Assembly (NCBI RefSeq): GCF_003934165.1 | Contig: NZ_ML133508.1 | Location: 1-64,000 of the forward strand | Length of the DNA: 64,000 bases | Direction: 5' to 3' | From: Borborobacter arsenicus | GTDB lineage: Bacteria > Pseudomonadota > Alphaproteobacteria > Rhizobiales > Rhizobiaceae | Shown here: positions 54,148-62,574 of the stretch, piece after piece | Layout of the letters: each line of letters begins with the position of its first letter | Position numbering within the stretch: the stretch's first letter is position 1 | Translations under genes and position numbers: made by a program | Notes under the pieces: model-generated | The model's input: the letters and a program-made list of their open reading frames with translations, nothing else | Databases searched by the model: none | Told to the model about the DNA's origin: nothing

Positions 54148-56532
54148 GTGTTCGTGGAGGAGAGACTTGACGGGCAGGCCCAAGTGAAAGGGCAGGGCAT
54201 CGGCGCACGCCTGCCGCGCAAGGAAGACGATCGTTTCATGCGCGGCCGGGGTCTTTATGTCGGCGACATGAAGATGCCCGGCTTAGCTGATGTCGCATTT
54301 GTGCGCAGCCCCTTGGCGCACGCCCGCATTCTCTCCGTCAATATTCCGCCATCCCTTGAAGGGCGCGTCTTTACGGCGCGCGACCTCGAAGGCGTGAAGC
54401 CGATACGCGCCGTTTCCGGCCTGCCGGGGTTCAAGCCGTCCAGCCAACCGCCGCTTGCGGAGGGCAAGGTCCGATTTACAGGCGAACCGATTGCCATGTG
54501 CGTCGGTCCCACTCGCGCCGAGGCCGAGGATATGGCCGCGCTCGTCTCGACGGACCTTGAGCCATTGCCCGTCCTTGCCGACTTTTCAACCGCCGAGCAG
54601 TCGGAAGAGCTTCGGGTTCATGAGGAGTGGCCCGACAATATCTATCTTGAGACCAAGGTAAACAAGGGTGACCGGTTTGTCCTGGACGGGGCGGCGATCG
54701 TCGTCGAGCGCGAAATCGGCCTGAGCCGGCAATGCATGGTGCCCCTGGAGGGCAAAGGCACGATCGCCTGGTGGGATACGCGCCTGGATCAACTGGTCGT
54801 CTATACCTCGACCCAGCTTCCTCACATGATGCGGACCGGCTTGGCGGAATGTCTGGGCCTTGAGGAACGCCAGGTTCATGTCGTTGCGCCCGATGTCGGC
54901 GGCGGCTTCGGGTTCAAATGCATTTTGCAACCGGAAGAAGTTTGCGTGGCCTGGCTGGCGCTGACGAAGAAGCGCCCCTTCCGCTGGGTTGAGGATCGGC
55001 GGGAGCATCTGGTGGCTGCCGCCAATACGCGAGAGCATCACTATCGCATCAAGGCATTCGCCGATGCTGACGGTCGTCTTCTCGGGCTTGAAGCGGATGT
55101 TGCCGTCGATGTCGGCGCTTACTCTGTTTGGCCGTTTTCCGCTTGTCTGGAATCGGCCCAGATCGCCAGCATATTGCCTGGCCCTTACGAGATGCCGTTC
55201 TATGCCTGCCGTACGCGGTCGGTGGCCACCAACAAACCACCTTTCACCCCCTATCGTGGCGTCGCGCGCACCGGTGTCTGCTTTGCCCTCGAACTGATGA
55301 TTGATGCCATTGCGCGGGAGGCTGGGTTGGAACCGGCCGAAGTTCGGCTGAGGAACCTCGTGCGTCCTGAGCAGATGCCGTTCACCAATATCACCGGTAA
55401 GTTGTTTGACAGCGGCGATTATCCCGAAAGCGTCCGCCAGGCTGTCGATGCAATCGATCTGCCGGCATTTCGTGAGCGGCAGAAAGACGGGGACGGCGAC
55501 GGCCGCTTGCTCGGGGTCGGGTTTGCCACCTATTGCGAGCAGGCTGCGCATGGCACGACGGTTTATGCCGCATGGGGCATTCCGATGGTCCCTGGTTTCG
55601 AGCAAGCCACGGCCCGCGTGACGCCCGATGGGGGGCTTGAATTGCGCATCGGTGTGCATTCACATGGCCAGGGTATGGAAACGTCCATGGCGCAGGTGGC
55701 GCATGAGATACTTGGCGTTGAGATCGACAAGATCAATGTGGTCCATGGCGATACCGCCGTGACGCCCTATTCGACTGGCACCTGGGGCTCGCGTTCCATG
55801 GTTATGGCCGGCGGAGCTGTGTCGCGGGCCTGTGAAATCATTGCCAAGCGCGCTATCGCCATTGGCGCGCATCTGCTCCAGACCACGCCGGACCAGGTGG
55901 TTCTCGAAGAAGGCGAAGTCAGGAGCCGCACCGGCAGTATCCGGTTCCAGCAGATTGCCGAGGCCTGGTATAAGACACCCGAAGTGCTCCCTGCCGACGT
56001 GGCGCATGAAGGGCTGGAGGTGACTGCGGGCTACAAGCCGAAGGTCGATAGCGGAACATTCAGCTATGCCACGCATGCGGCAATCGTCGCGGTCGATCCG
56101 GAGTTCGGATCTGTTGAGATACTCGACTATGTCGTGGTCGAGGACGGCGGTACGCTGGTCAACCCGCTGATCGTGGATGGTCAGATCATTGGCGGCGTCG
56201 CGCAAGGCATCGGCACGGCGCTCTACGAGGAATCTCCCTATAGCGAGGATGGCCAACCCTTGGCATCCACCTTTGTGGATTACATCATCCCGGGCCCGTG
56301 CGAAGTGCCGGATATCCGGATACTGCATATGGAAACGCCGTCGCCGTTCACCGCGCATGGCATCAAGGGTATCGGCGAAGGTGGGGCGATTGCTCCGCCG
56401 GCCGCAATTGCCAATGCCATCAATGACGCTTTGCGTCCGCTTAGAGCGGAGGTCGCTACGACGCCAGTGACGCCGCATAGACTGCTTGCAGCGATCGCGG
56501 CAGCGGCTGAAAAACAGCTAGGCAAGCCATGA
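54148..56532 (+). CDS. Xanthine dehydrogenase/CO dehydrogenase-type molybdopterin large subunit
   Basis: A 794-residue catalytic subunit of a molybdenum hydroxylase. The N-terminal domain has RLPRKEDDRFMRGRGLYVGDM. Cofactor motifs are VGGGFGFKC, the PYRGVART loop (at the position of AYRGxGR in form II/other family members; the AYxCSFR loop of true CO dehydrogenase is absent), GGVAQGIGTALYEE and the catalytic Glu in GIGEGGAIAPPAAIANAI near the end. A substrate other than CO is expected, probably an N-heterocycle. The start is uncertain: GTG 54148 is used, but GTG 54184 is plausible. It overlaps the FAD gene by 4 bp. Confidence 0.88.
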   Translation: MFVEERLDGQAQVKGQGIGARLPRKEDDRFMRGRGLYVGDMKMPGLADVAFVRSPLAHARILSVNIPPSLEGRVFTARDLEGVKPIRAVSGLPGFKPSSQPPLAEGKVRFTGEPIAMCVGPTRAEAEDMAALVSTDLEPLPVLADFSTAEQSEELRVHEEWPDNIYLETKVNKGDRFVLDGAAIVVEREIGLSRQCMVPLEGKGTIAWWDTRLDQLVVYTSTQLPHMMRTGLAECLGLEERQVHVVAPDVGGGFGFKCILQPEEVCVAWLALTKKRPFRWVEDRREHLVAAANTREHHYRIKAFADADGRLLGLEADVAVDVGAYSVWPFSACLESAQIASILPGPYEMPFYACRTRSVATNKPPFTPYRGVARTGVCFALELMIDAIAREAGLEPAEVRLRNLVRPEQMPFTNITGKLFDSGDYPESVRQAVDAIDLPAFRERQKDGDGDGRLLGVGFATYCEQAAHGTTVYAAWGIPMVPGFEQATARVTPDGGLELRIGVHSHGQGMETSMAQVAHEILGVEIDKINVVHGDTAVTPYSTGTWGSRSMVMAGGAVSRACEIIAKRAIAIGAHLLQTTPDQVVLEEGEVRSRTGSIRFQQIAEAWYKTPEVLPADVAHEGLEVTAGYKPKVDSGTFSYATHAAIVAVDPEFGSVEILDYVVVEDGGTLVNPLIVDGQIIGGVAQGIGTALYEESPYSEDGQPLASTFVDYIIPGPCEVPDIRILHMETPSPFTAHGIKGIGEGGAIAPPAAIANAINDALRPLRAEVATTPVTPHRLLAAIAAAAEKQLGKP

Positions 56533-57347
56533 AGCCAAGCCAGTTCGGATATGCGCGGCCGGCAAATGTGGAAGAAGCCGTCAGGCTGCTGCAAGAGGCT
56601 GATGGAAGCGCCAAGGTCATGGCTGGCGGCCAGTCCTTGGGGCCGTTGCTCAATCTGCGTCTCGCGCAGCCGAGCTTGATCATCGACATAACGGCAATCC
56701 GTGAGCTCACCTTGGTTCGCGAGGAAAAGGATGCCATCGTCTATGGCGCCTGCGTGACCCATGCGTCCGTCGAAGATCGTCGCGTGCCTGATGCCACCAA
56801 TGGCTTCCTGCCTTCAGTCGCGGCAGGCATCGCCTATCGTGCGGTGCGCAATCGCGGCACCATGGGCGGCAGCCTGGCGCATGCCGACCCGGCGGCAGAC
56901 TGGATGACGACCCTGACCGCCCTTGGTGCCGAGATACTGGTGGCAGGTAGCGCGGGCGAGCGGAGGGTTGCACTTGACCAGTTCATGACGGCGCCGTTTT
57001 CGGTCGCACTCGAAGATTCCGAATTCATCATCGGTATTCGTATACGCCGCTACTCGCAGGCTGCACGCTTCGGCTATTTCAAGTTCTGCCGCAAGCGCGG
57101 CGAGTTTGCCGAAGCCATGGGCGCCGTGGTCATCGACCCTGAATTGGGCATCCGGCGTGGCATTATCGGAGCCACCGATTCCAGGCCGATCCTTGTTCCG
57201 GATATGGATGCTTGCCTGCGGCCATCGGGCGAGGGCATCCAGGCGGCAAAGGCGATGATCGCGGCCATGAAGATAGCCGACGATCCCGTCAGGGACGGCA
57301 TGCATGCCAACGCCTTTGCACGCGCGCTGAAACAGGTGGCGCAATGA
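56529..57347 (+). CDS. Molybdenum hydroxylase FAD-binding subunit (CoxM type)
   Basis: A 272-residue flavoprotein that passes electrons from the iron-sulphur clusters to the final acceptor. The FAD motifs are AGGQSLGPLLNLRLAQP (about 35-51) and RNRGTMGGSLAHADPAADW (about 108-126), as in CoxM and xanthine dehydrogenase medium subunits. Length is near the family (280). ATG 56529 overlaps the large subunit stop and the gene overlaps the iron-sulphur gene by 4 bp, so all three subunits are translated together. Confidence 0.92.
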   Translation: MKPSQFGYARPANVEEAVRLLQEADGSAKVMAGGQSLGPLLNLRLAQPSLIIDITAIRELTLVREEKDAIVYGACVTHASVEDRRVPDATNGFLPSVAAGIAYRAVRNRGTMGGSLAHADPAADWMTTLTALGAEILVAGSAGERRVALDQFMTAPFSVALEDSEFIIGIRIRRYSQAARFGYFKFCRKRGEFAEAMGAVVIDPELGIRRGIIGATDSRPILVPDMDACLRPSGEGIQAAKAMIAAMKIADDPVRDGMHANAFARALKQVAQ

Positions 57348-58552
57348 ACGATCTCAGCCTGACCGTAAATGGCGAGAAGATTTCATCGCTCGTCGAGCCG
57401 CGCACGAGCTTGGCTGACCTGCTGCGCGAGCAGATGAATCTAACCGGCACCCATCTCGGCTGCGAGCAGGGTGTATGTGGTGCATGCACCATTCTGGTGG
57501 ATGGAGTTCCGGTGCGCTCCTGCATCAGCAATGCCACAGCCTGCGGCGGGGCCGAAGTGCGCACGATCGAGGATTTCGACCGCGACCCGCTGATGATCGA
57601 ACTGCGCCAGGCTTTCAATGCGCATCACGCTCTGCAATGCGGTTTCTGCACGCCCGGTATGCTGATCATGGCGCGCGATATAGTCATGAGGCTTCATGGT
57701 GCCGACGAAGCGCGCATCCGCATCGAGCTTGCCGGCAATTTGTGCCGCTGCACCGGCTATGCAGGTATCGTGAAGGCCATACGATCCGTCATTGTGAGCC
57801 GTCAGGAGGCCCTACCTCCCCGCCCCCCGGCATCCCTTCCGCTTGGACCGGCTGGCTCCGGCCATGCCTCGGCAGGCAACGCTCTTGTGCACGTGGAAAA
57901 AAATGGGCTGGCGACAGCCGATGCGCAGGACAAGCCTCTGCAGGTCAAGGCTGCTGCGGCGCCGGCTCCGCTTGCCGGTAAGCGTGCCCCGGCCGTCAAG
58001 CAATCCTTCTCCGTTGCCGCACCACAGCCGGTGGTCTGGGAGCGGTTCGGCGATGTTCCGTCAATGATCCGTTGCATTCCGGGGGCCAGTCTGGTCTCGC
58101 AGGAGGCTGACGGGACCTATCAGATCAAGATGCGTGTCAAGATGGGGCCGATCGGCGCCGAGTTCGCAGGCGTGGCCCGGCAGGAACGCAATGACGACGC
58201 CTTGACGGGTATCATACACGGATCCGGTCGTGACGCCCGCAGCGCATCCCTTGCCGAAGGGCAGCTTACCTATCGGCTGGTGGACGAGAACAACGGTGAA
58301 TCAACGCGTGTCGACATCGAGGTAAGCTATCAGTTGTCCGGGGCCTTGGCGCAGTTTGCGCGTGGCGGCATCGTCACCCATTTCATCGGGGCGATCACCA
58401 CGCAATTCGCGGAAAATCTCAGCCGCTCCCTTTCCTCCGCCGGCACTGAAGAAGAGGTGGTCGAGCCGGGTGAACTGCGGATTGCCGGCAGCTTTGCCGG
58501 TGCGCTCAAGGCGTGGCTTGTCGATCTGCTGCGAAGCCCCTTCCGCAAGTAA
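57344..58552 (+). CDS. [2Fe-2S] subunit of molybdenum hydroxylase fused to a CoxG/SRPBCC domain
   Basis: A 402-residue fusion protein. Residues 1-155 are a CoxS-type iron-sulphur subunit with a plant-type cluster (Cys40, Cys45, Cys48, Cys60) and a second cluster (Cys99, Cys102, Cys134, Cys136; NLCRCTGY motif). A Pro/Ala-rich linker follows (about 155-215), then a CoxG-type SRPBCC domain (about 217-365, QSFSVAAPQPVVWERFGDVPSMIRCIPGAS) and a short C-terminal helix. CoxG in CO dehydrogenase gene clusters is normally a separate protein helping membrane anchoring or cofactor loading. The fusion is unusual. It ends the plus-strand operon before a strong terminator. Confidence 0.9.
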   Translation: MNDLSLTVNGEKISSLVEPRTSLADLLREQMNLTGTHLGCEQGVCGACTILVDGVPVRSCISNATACGGAEVRTIEDFDRDPLMIELRQAFNAHHALQCGFCTPGMLIMARDIVMRLHGADEARIRIELAGNLCRCTGYAGIVKAIRSVIVSRQEALPPRPPASLPLGPAGSGHASAGNALVHVEKNGLATADAQDKPLQVKAAAAPAPLAGKRAPAVKQSFSVAAPQPVVWERFGDVPSMIRCIPGASLVSQEADGTYQIKMRVKMGPIGAEFAGVARQERNDDALTGIIHGSGRDARSASLAEGQLTYRLVDENNGESTRVDIEVSYQLSGALAQFARGGIVTHFIGAITTQFAENLSRSLSSAGTEEEVVEPGELRIAGSFAGALKAWLVDLLRSPFRK

Positions 58553-58572
58553 CGATTGCCCATTGGACTGAA

Positions 58573-58601
58573 AAGGCCGCCCTCGACTGGAGGACGGCCT
58601 T
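58573..58601. terminator. Bidirectional terminator between convergent catabolic operons
   Basis: AAGGCCGCCCTC (58573-58584), loop GACTG and GAGGACGGCCTT (58590-58601) form a 12-bp stem with one mismatch and A/T-rich flanks on both sides. It ends the molybdenum hydroxylase operon and can serve the CoA-transferase operon on the other strand. Confidence 0.8.
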
Positions 58602-58659
58602 CATAAATCGCTACTTGATGAAAAGTCTTTTGGGTTGAAATTCGCTTATCGGGCTTGGC

Positions 58660-59439
58660 CTATTTCAGGTAGATTCTGGTGGGATCCAACTCCCGCAATA
58701 TCTCCAGTTCCTCGCCCGTGGGCGGCTCGCTTGTCTCCAGGTCGTCCGGAATTTCGGGGCGGAACCCCATATTGTCCAGAACCGCATCGATGGTCACGCC
58801 GGGGTGCAATGCGCGAACGCAAAGCCGGCGGGTCACCGCATCGCAATCGAAGACGCACAGATTGGTGATGACCTTCAGCACCCCACCCGAGATGAGCCCG
58901 GCATCCTTCCGCGAATTGCCGCCAGCGACATAGCCGGGACTGGTGATGAAATCGACATTCTCCACAAAACGCTTCTTTTCATGGGGCATGATGACGATGG
59001 TTTCGACCAGGCTCGAAATATCGTTGCCGCCACCGGAGCCGGGAAGCCTGGGCGCGGGCTGCCGGTAGCTGCCGATATAGGAGCTGTTGACGTTGGCATA
59101 CTGGTCGATCTGTGCACCGCCGATGAAGCCGATGTCCACATAGCCGCGCTGCAGCAAAGCCAGCACGTCGGTGGGATTGAGCAGCATATTGGCTTTTTCG
59201 GCGGTCCGCATCTCGTTTGTCGAGGAAGGCAGGCGGCCTGGCTGGATGAAGGGTCCGATGATACCGCCCTCGAAGAGGATGGTGAGCTTCGGTGCGTGCA
59301 ACCGTTGGGCCAGGGTCGCGCCCAGCAGCGGGACGCCGACACCGGCAAAGATGATCGCACCATCCGGCATGACGCGTGAGCACATCACGGAAAGCAATTC
59401 GGACGTGGTGTAGGTCTGGTTCATCTGATGTTTGCCCAT
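58660..59439 (-). CDS. CoA-transferase beta subunit (family I, glutaconate/3-oxoacid type)
   Basis: A 259-residue subunit of a two-subunit family I CoA-transferase. Features are the N-terminal TTSELLSVMCSRVMPDG, the strand-turn LTILFEGGIIGPFI (where the catalytic Glu of the family lies, here in EGG), GFIGGAQIDQYANVN and TNLCVFDCDAVTRRLCVRALHPGVTIDAVLDNMGF (seen as LHPGVTIDAV). It transfers CoA to a dicarboxylic, oxo- or enoic acid in the pathway. ATG 59439 with GAGGAGC was chosen; 59454 overlaps the upstream stop. It is the final gene of hyuB-hyuA-ctfA-ctfB. Confidence 0.85.
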   Translation of the reverse strand: MGKHQMNQTYTTSELLSVMCSRVMPDGAIIFAGVGVPLLGATLAQRLHAPKLTILFEGGIIGPFIQPGRLPSSTNEMRTAEKANMLLNPTDVLALLQRGYVDIGFIGGAQIDQYANVNSSYIGSYRQPAPRLPGSGGGNDISSLVETIVIMPHEKKRFVENVDFITSPGYVAGGNSRKDAGLISGGVLKVITNLCVFDCDAVTRRLCVRALHPGVTIDAVLDNMGFRPEIPDDLETSEPPTGEELEILRELDPTRIYLK

Positions 59440-59450
59440 GCTGGCGCTCC

Positions 59451-60398
59451 TCAATTCGGAAGCCCGACGCCGAGCTTCTTCAGGAAGCCCGTCCAGTCGC
59501 GTGGTTCGAAAATGTGTTCCTGCATATAGTCAAGAGCGCCCGGCACGCCGTTCTTGCGCGTGAAATCCGCATATTCGTCCATGTGCTTGTAGAAGGGCTC
59601 GTAAAAACCTGCGCATTCATGGGGTGCTGCTCCGTAAGGTACTTCCACGACGGCATCGACGGCCATGAACGGTATCTTCGTGTGGTCCGGCGCGTTGCGA
59701 ATGTCGTCATTGGAGATGATCTTCTCCGTCGTCAGGATGACGCGGTCGGCCGCCATTGCCATGTCGGCATCCATGAAGGGGAGCCCGTCATATTGCGCAT
59801 TGCCATATTTGTCGGCGCGCTGGACATGGATGAGCGCCACATTCGGATTAAGCGCCGGCAGCAGCAGGAGTTTGTCGCCCGAATAGGGGCAGGTCATCGT
59901 CTCCAGGCTGGTTACCAATGCTTCGGGCATGCCCGACCCCATCATCACCCGTGTCGGTAGGAAGGGGATGCCAAGCGCTCCGGCCCTGTACATCATGCCG
60001 AGGCTCATATGGCTCCATTCCTCGTAGGTGACCTTACCGTTCTCCACGAAGTCGCGCATGACCCGCGAAAGGCCCCAGAGAATCCCTTGGCTGAACCAGC
60101 TGGTCATGTATTTGTCGACGCAGCCGCCTGCGAGAAGGAAATCTCCTTCAGTCGAGGTGATGCTGCGCGATACCGTCAGCCGCTTCTTCTGCTGGCGCAC
60201 CAGTTCCCAGATGGCGGCAAATGGCGTGCGTGAGAATGTATTGCCTCCGATGGCCACATGATCGCCATCGGCAATCGTGCCGATCGCCTCTGATAGCGAC
60301 ATCACCTTGTCTCTCAGCCCGCGGTCGCGCTTGGCAAGGCGCGCACGCAGGTCGACATAGTGTGGCGTGTCAGGAGCGCTTTGAAAGCCGGTTGTCAT
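59451..60398 (-). CDS. CoA-transferase alpha subunit (family I, glutaconate/3-oxoacid type)
   Basis: A 315-residue alpha subunit. Family segments are MSLSEAIGTIADGDHVAIGGNTFSRTPFAAIWELVRQ (shown here as IADGDHVAIGGNT), VDKYMTSWFSQGILWGLSRVMRDFVENGKVTYEEWSHMSLGMMYRAGALGIPFLPTRVMMGSG (seen as YEEWSHMSLGMMYRAGALG and PFLPTRVMMGS), and LLPALNPNVALIHVQRADKYGN. Similar pairs serve glutaconate, 3-oxoadipate and steroid-ring degradation. ATG 60398 with AGGA 9 nt upstream is preferred to GTG 60422. It is 11 bp before the beta subunit and 27 bp after hyuA. Confidence 0.85.
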   Translation of the reverse strand: MTTGFQSAPDTPHYVDLRARLAKRDRGLRDKVMSLSEAIGTIADGDHVAIGGNTFSRTPFAAIWELVRQQKKRLTVSRSITSTEGDFLLAGGCVDKYMTSWFSQGILWGLSRVMRDFVENGKVTYEEWSHMSLGMMYRAGALGIPFLPTRVMMGSGMPEALVTSLETMTCPYSGDKLLLLPALNPNVALIHVQRADKYGNAQYDGLPFMDADMAMAADRVILTTEKIISNDDIRNAPDHTKIPFMAVDAVVEVPYGAAPHECAGFYEPFYKHMDEYADFTRKNGVPGALDYMQEHIFEPRDWTGFLKKLGVGLPN

Positions 60399-60425
60399 CG
60401 CTGTCCGTCCTGTCAGTTTCACGCA

Positions 60426-62534
60426 TCAGTCGAGCGTGATGATGATGTTGTGCTTGTCGTCGAGCCGGGCGGTAGCCTCCGGCGGCACGACGCAGGTGGT
60501 GTCGTATTCTTCTATGATGCAGGGGCCGCGCCGAGGCGCTGTCAGTGCGGTTCGCGGCAGGATCGCCGTTTCCAGCCAGCCATGCTCGCGACCGAAATAG
60601 GCTTTGCGTGGCTGCTGTTCAGTATGCAGGTCGCCATCGTGGCGTTGAGGCTTGCCCGGCTTTTGCGTCTGGTTTCGGGCGGCCAGGCCAGCGACCTGGA
60701 TGCTGATGAGTTGCACCGGCTCATCGAAGGAAGCGCGATGACCGTAAGTCCTTTCGTGCTCGGCGCCGAACGTATCCTCGATCTCCAGAACTCGCTCCGG
60801 CGTCAGTGCTCCATTGGGAATGGGAATACTGATCTCGAAGGTCTGGCCCTTGTAGCGCATGCTGGCAAAGCGCTGGATTTCGACTTCATCCTCCCCAAAG
60901 CCGTCTGCCCGTAGCTGTTCGCGAGCTCGATCCTCCAGTGATTGCCAGCCTGTTTGCCAGGCTTGCGGGCTCACATCGCGCAGCAGGTCACGCATGGTTT
61001 CGGTGTAATAGTGCTCGACATCGGCATAGAGCAGCCCATATGCCGAAAAAAGACCGGCCGAAGGCGGCACCATGATGGTCTTGATACCAAGCTCCTGGGC
61101 CATGCCGGCTGCGAACAGGGCGCCGTTGCCGCCGAGTGCAAACAGGGTGAAATTCCGCGGATCGCGCCCTCGTTCCGATGACACCGCCTTGATGGCGCGG
61201 ATCATGTTGGAGATTGCGATCTGGCGCGCACCGTATGCGGCAGTGGTGACGTCGATCCCGAGGGGCTTTGCCAGCAATTCCTCATAAAATTGATGGCTGC
61301 GAGCGGCATTGAGCTTCAGCTCCCCACCCACGAGATAATGGGGGTTGATGTAGCCGAGCAGCACATTGGCATCCGTTACCGTAGGCCGATCGCCACCCCG
61401 GTCGTAGCAGAGGGGGCCTGGATTGGCGCCGGCGCTTTCGGGCCCGATCTGCATGGATCCAGCCGCATCGATCCATACGATCGATCCGCCTCCCGCACCG
61501 ACTTCGGCCACGTCGATGGCGGGCACCGCCAACAGGTAGCCGCCGCCGGTCAGCAGGCGCGACGAGATCATGATGCCGCCGCCAACGGAGTACTGCTGGG
61601 AAAGCACGAACTTTCCCTCTTCGGCCACCGAGGCCTTGGCGGTGGTTCCGCCCATGTCGAAGCTGATGATGTTGTGGTGCCCGCATTCGACGGCACGACG
61701 AACGGCGCCGACTACCCCGGCGGCAGGACCGGATTCGACGATATTTACTGGCTTCTCACTGGCTTCCTGCGCGGTGGTGAGGCCACCATTGGACTGCATG
61801 AGCAGGATTGGCGCCTTCATGCCCTGGCTCTTGAGCGTGTCGCCCAGATTTTTGAGATAGGAGGCGACAATCGGCATGATGTAGGCGTTCACCACGGTCG
61901 TCGAGGTGCGCTCATATTCCTTCATCTGGGGCAGGATGTCCGAACTCACGCTGATGGGAAGGTCTGGCGCCATCTTGCGGATGGTCTCGGCCACCATCCT
62001 TTCATGCACCGGGTTGGCGTAGGAATTGAGCAGGCAAACGGCAATGCCCTCGACCTTTTCAGCCAGCAGTCGCTCGACTGCAGCCTCGATGTCAGCACGC
62101 GCAAGGGGGATCGTGACGTTGCCCGCGGCATCGATCCGCTCGTTGATGCCCAGGCGCAAATAGCGTTCGACCAGCGGAGCAGGCTTGTCCCAGCGCAAAT
62201 CGTAAAGTTTCGGCATGCGCAGGTTGCGGATTTCGAGGACGTCGCGGAAGCCCTTCGTGGTGATCAGGCCGATACGTGCGCCCTTGAGCTCCAGGATCGT
62301 ATTGGATCCCACCGTCGTTCCGTGCAGGAATTCGGTGATCTGATTGAGGGTCAACCCGGCCGGATCGAGCACTCCCGCCAGCCCTTCGATGATGGCGCGG
62401 GCATAGTTGTCTGCCGTGGACGACACTTTCTTGGTGAAGGTCTCGCCCTTGGAATTGACGACGACGAGGTCGGTGAAGGTGCCGCCGATGTCGATGCCGA
62501 CGCGACATCCTCCCTGTTCGGTTCTGTCCAACAT
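60426..62534 (-). CDS. hyuA: Hydantoinase/oxoprolinase subunit A (HyuA-type ATPase)
   Basis: A 702-residue ASKHA-fold ATPase. It opens with [14 protein letters not shown] (about residues 14-27, the phosphate-1 loop) and has [46 protein letters not shown], the second phosphate loop [18 protein letters not shown] and the C-terminal [13 protein letters not shown]. HyuA-type subunits phosphorylate an amide or enolate so it can be hydrolysed or carboxylated (5-oxoprolinase, N-methylhydantoinase, acetophenone carboxylase). ATG 62534, not the longer frame, is the start. It follows hyuB by 40 bp on the minus strand. Confidence 0.9.
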   Translation of the reverse strand: MLDRTEQGGCRVGIDIGGTFTDLVVVNSKGETFTKKVSSTADNYARAIIEGLAGVLDPAGLTLNQITEFLHGTTVGSNTILELKGARIGLITTKGFRDVLEIRNLRMPKLYDLRWDKPAPLVERYLRLGINERIDAAGNVTIPLARADIEAAVERLLAEKVEGIAVCLLNSYANPVHERMVAETIRKMAPDLPISVSSDILPQMKEYERTSTTVVNAYIMPIVASYLKNLGDTLKSQGMKAPILLMQSNGGLTTAQEASEKPVNIVESGPAAGVVGAVRRAVECGHHNIISFDMGGTTAKASVAEEGKFVLSQQYSVGGGIMISSRLLTGGGYLLAVPAIDVAEVGAGGGSIVWIDAAGSMQIGPESAGANPGPLCYDRGGDRPTVTDANVLLGYINPHYLVGGELKLNAARSHQFYEELLAKPLGIDVTTAAYGARQIAISNMIRAIKAVSSERGRDPRNFTLFALGGNGALFAAGMAQELGIKTIMVPPSAGLFSAYGLLYADVEHYYTETMRDLLRDVSPQAWQTGWQSLEDRAREQLRADGFGEDEVEIQRFASMRYKGQTFEISIPIPNGALTPERVLEIEDTFGAEHERTYGHRASFDEPVQLISIQVAGLAARNQTQKPGKPQRHDGDLHTEQQPRKAYFGREHGWLETAILPRTALTAPRRGPCIIEEYDTTCVVPPEATARLDDKHNIIITLD

Positions 62535-62574
62535 TGCTGGTTTCTTTCTTCTGTTCAGCTGTACGGGAAAGGGT

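Noticed and set aside
57212-57343. N-terminal extension of the iron-sulphur/CoxG fusion into the FAD gene
   Set aside because: It would overlap the FAD-subunit gene by 136 bp; the ATGA start at 57344 gives the standard N-terminus.
54148-58552. True aerobic CO dehydrogenase (coxMSL)
   Set aside because: The large subunit lacks the AYxCSFR loop of form I CO dehydrogenase and has PYRGVART instead, and the gene order is L-M-S, not M-S-L.
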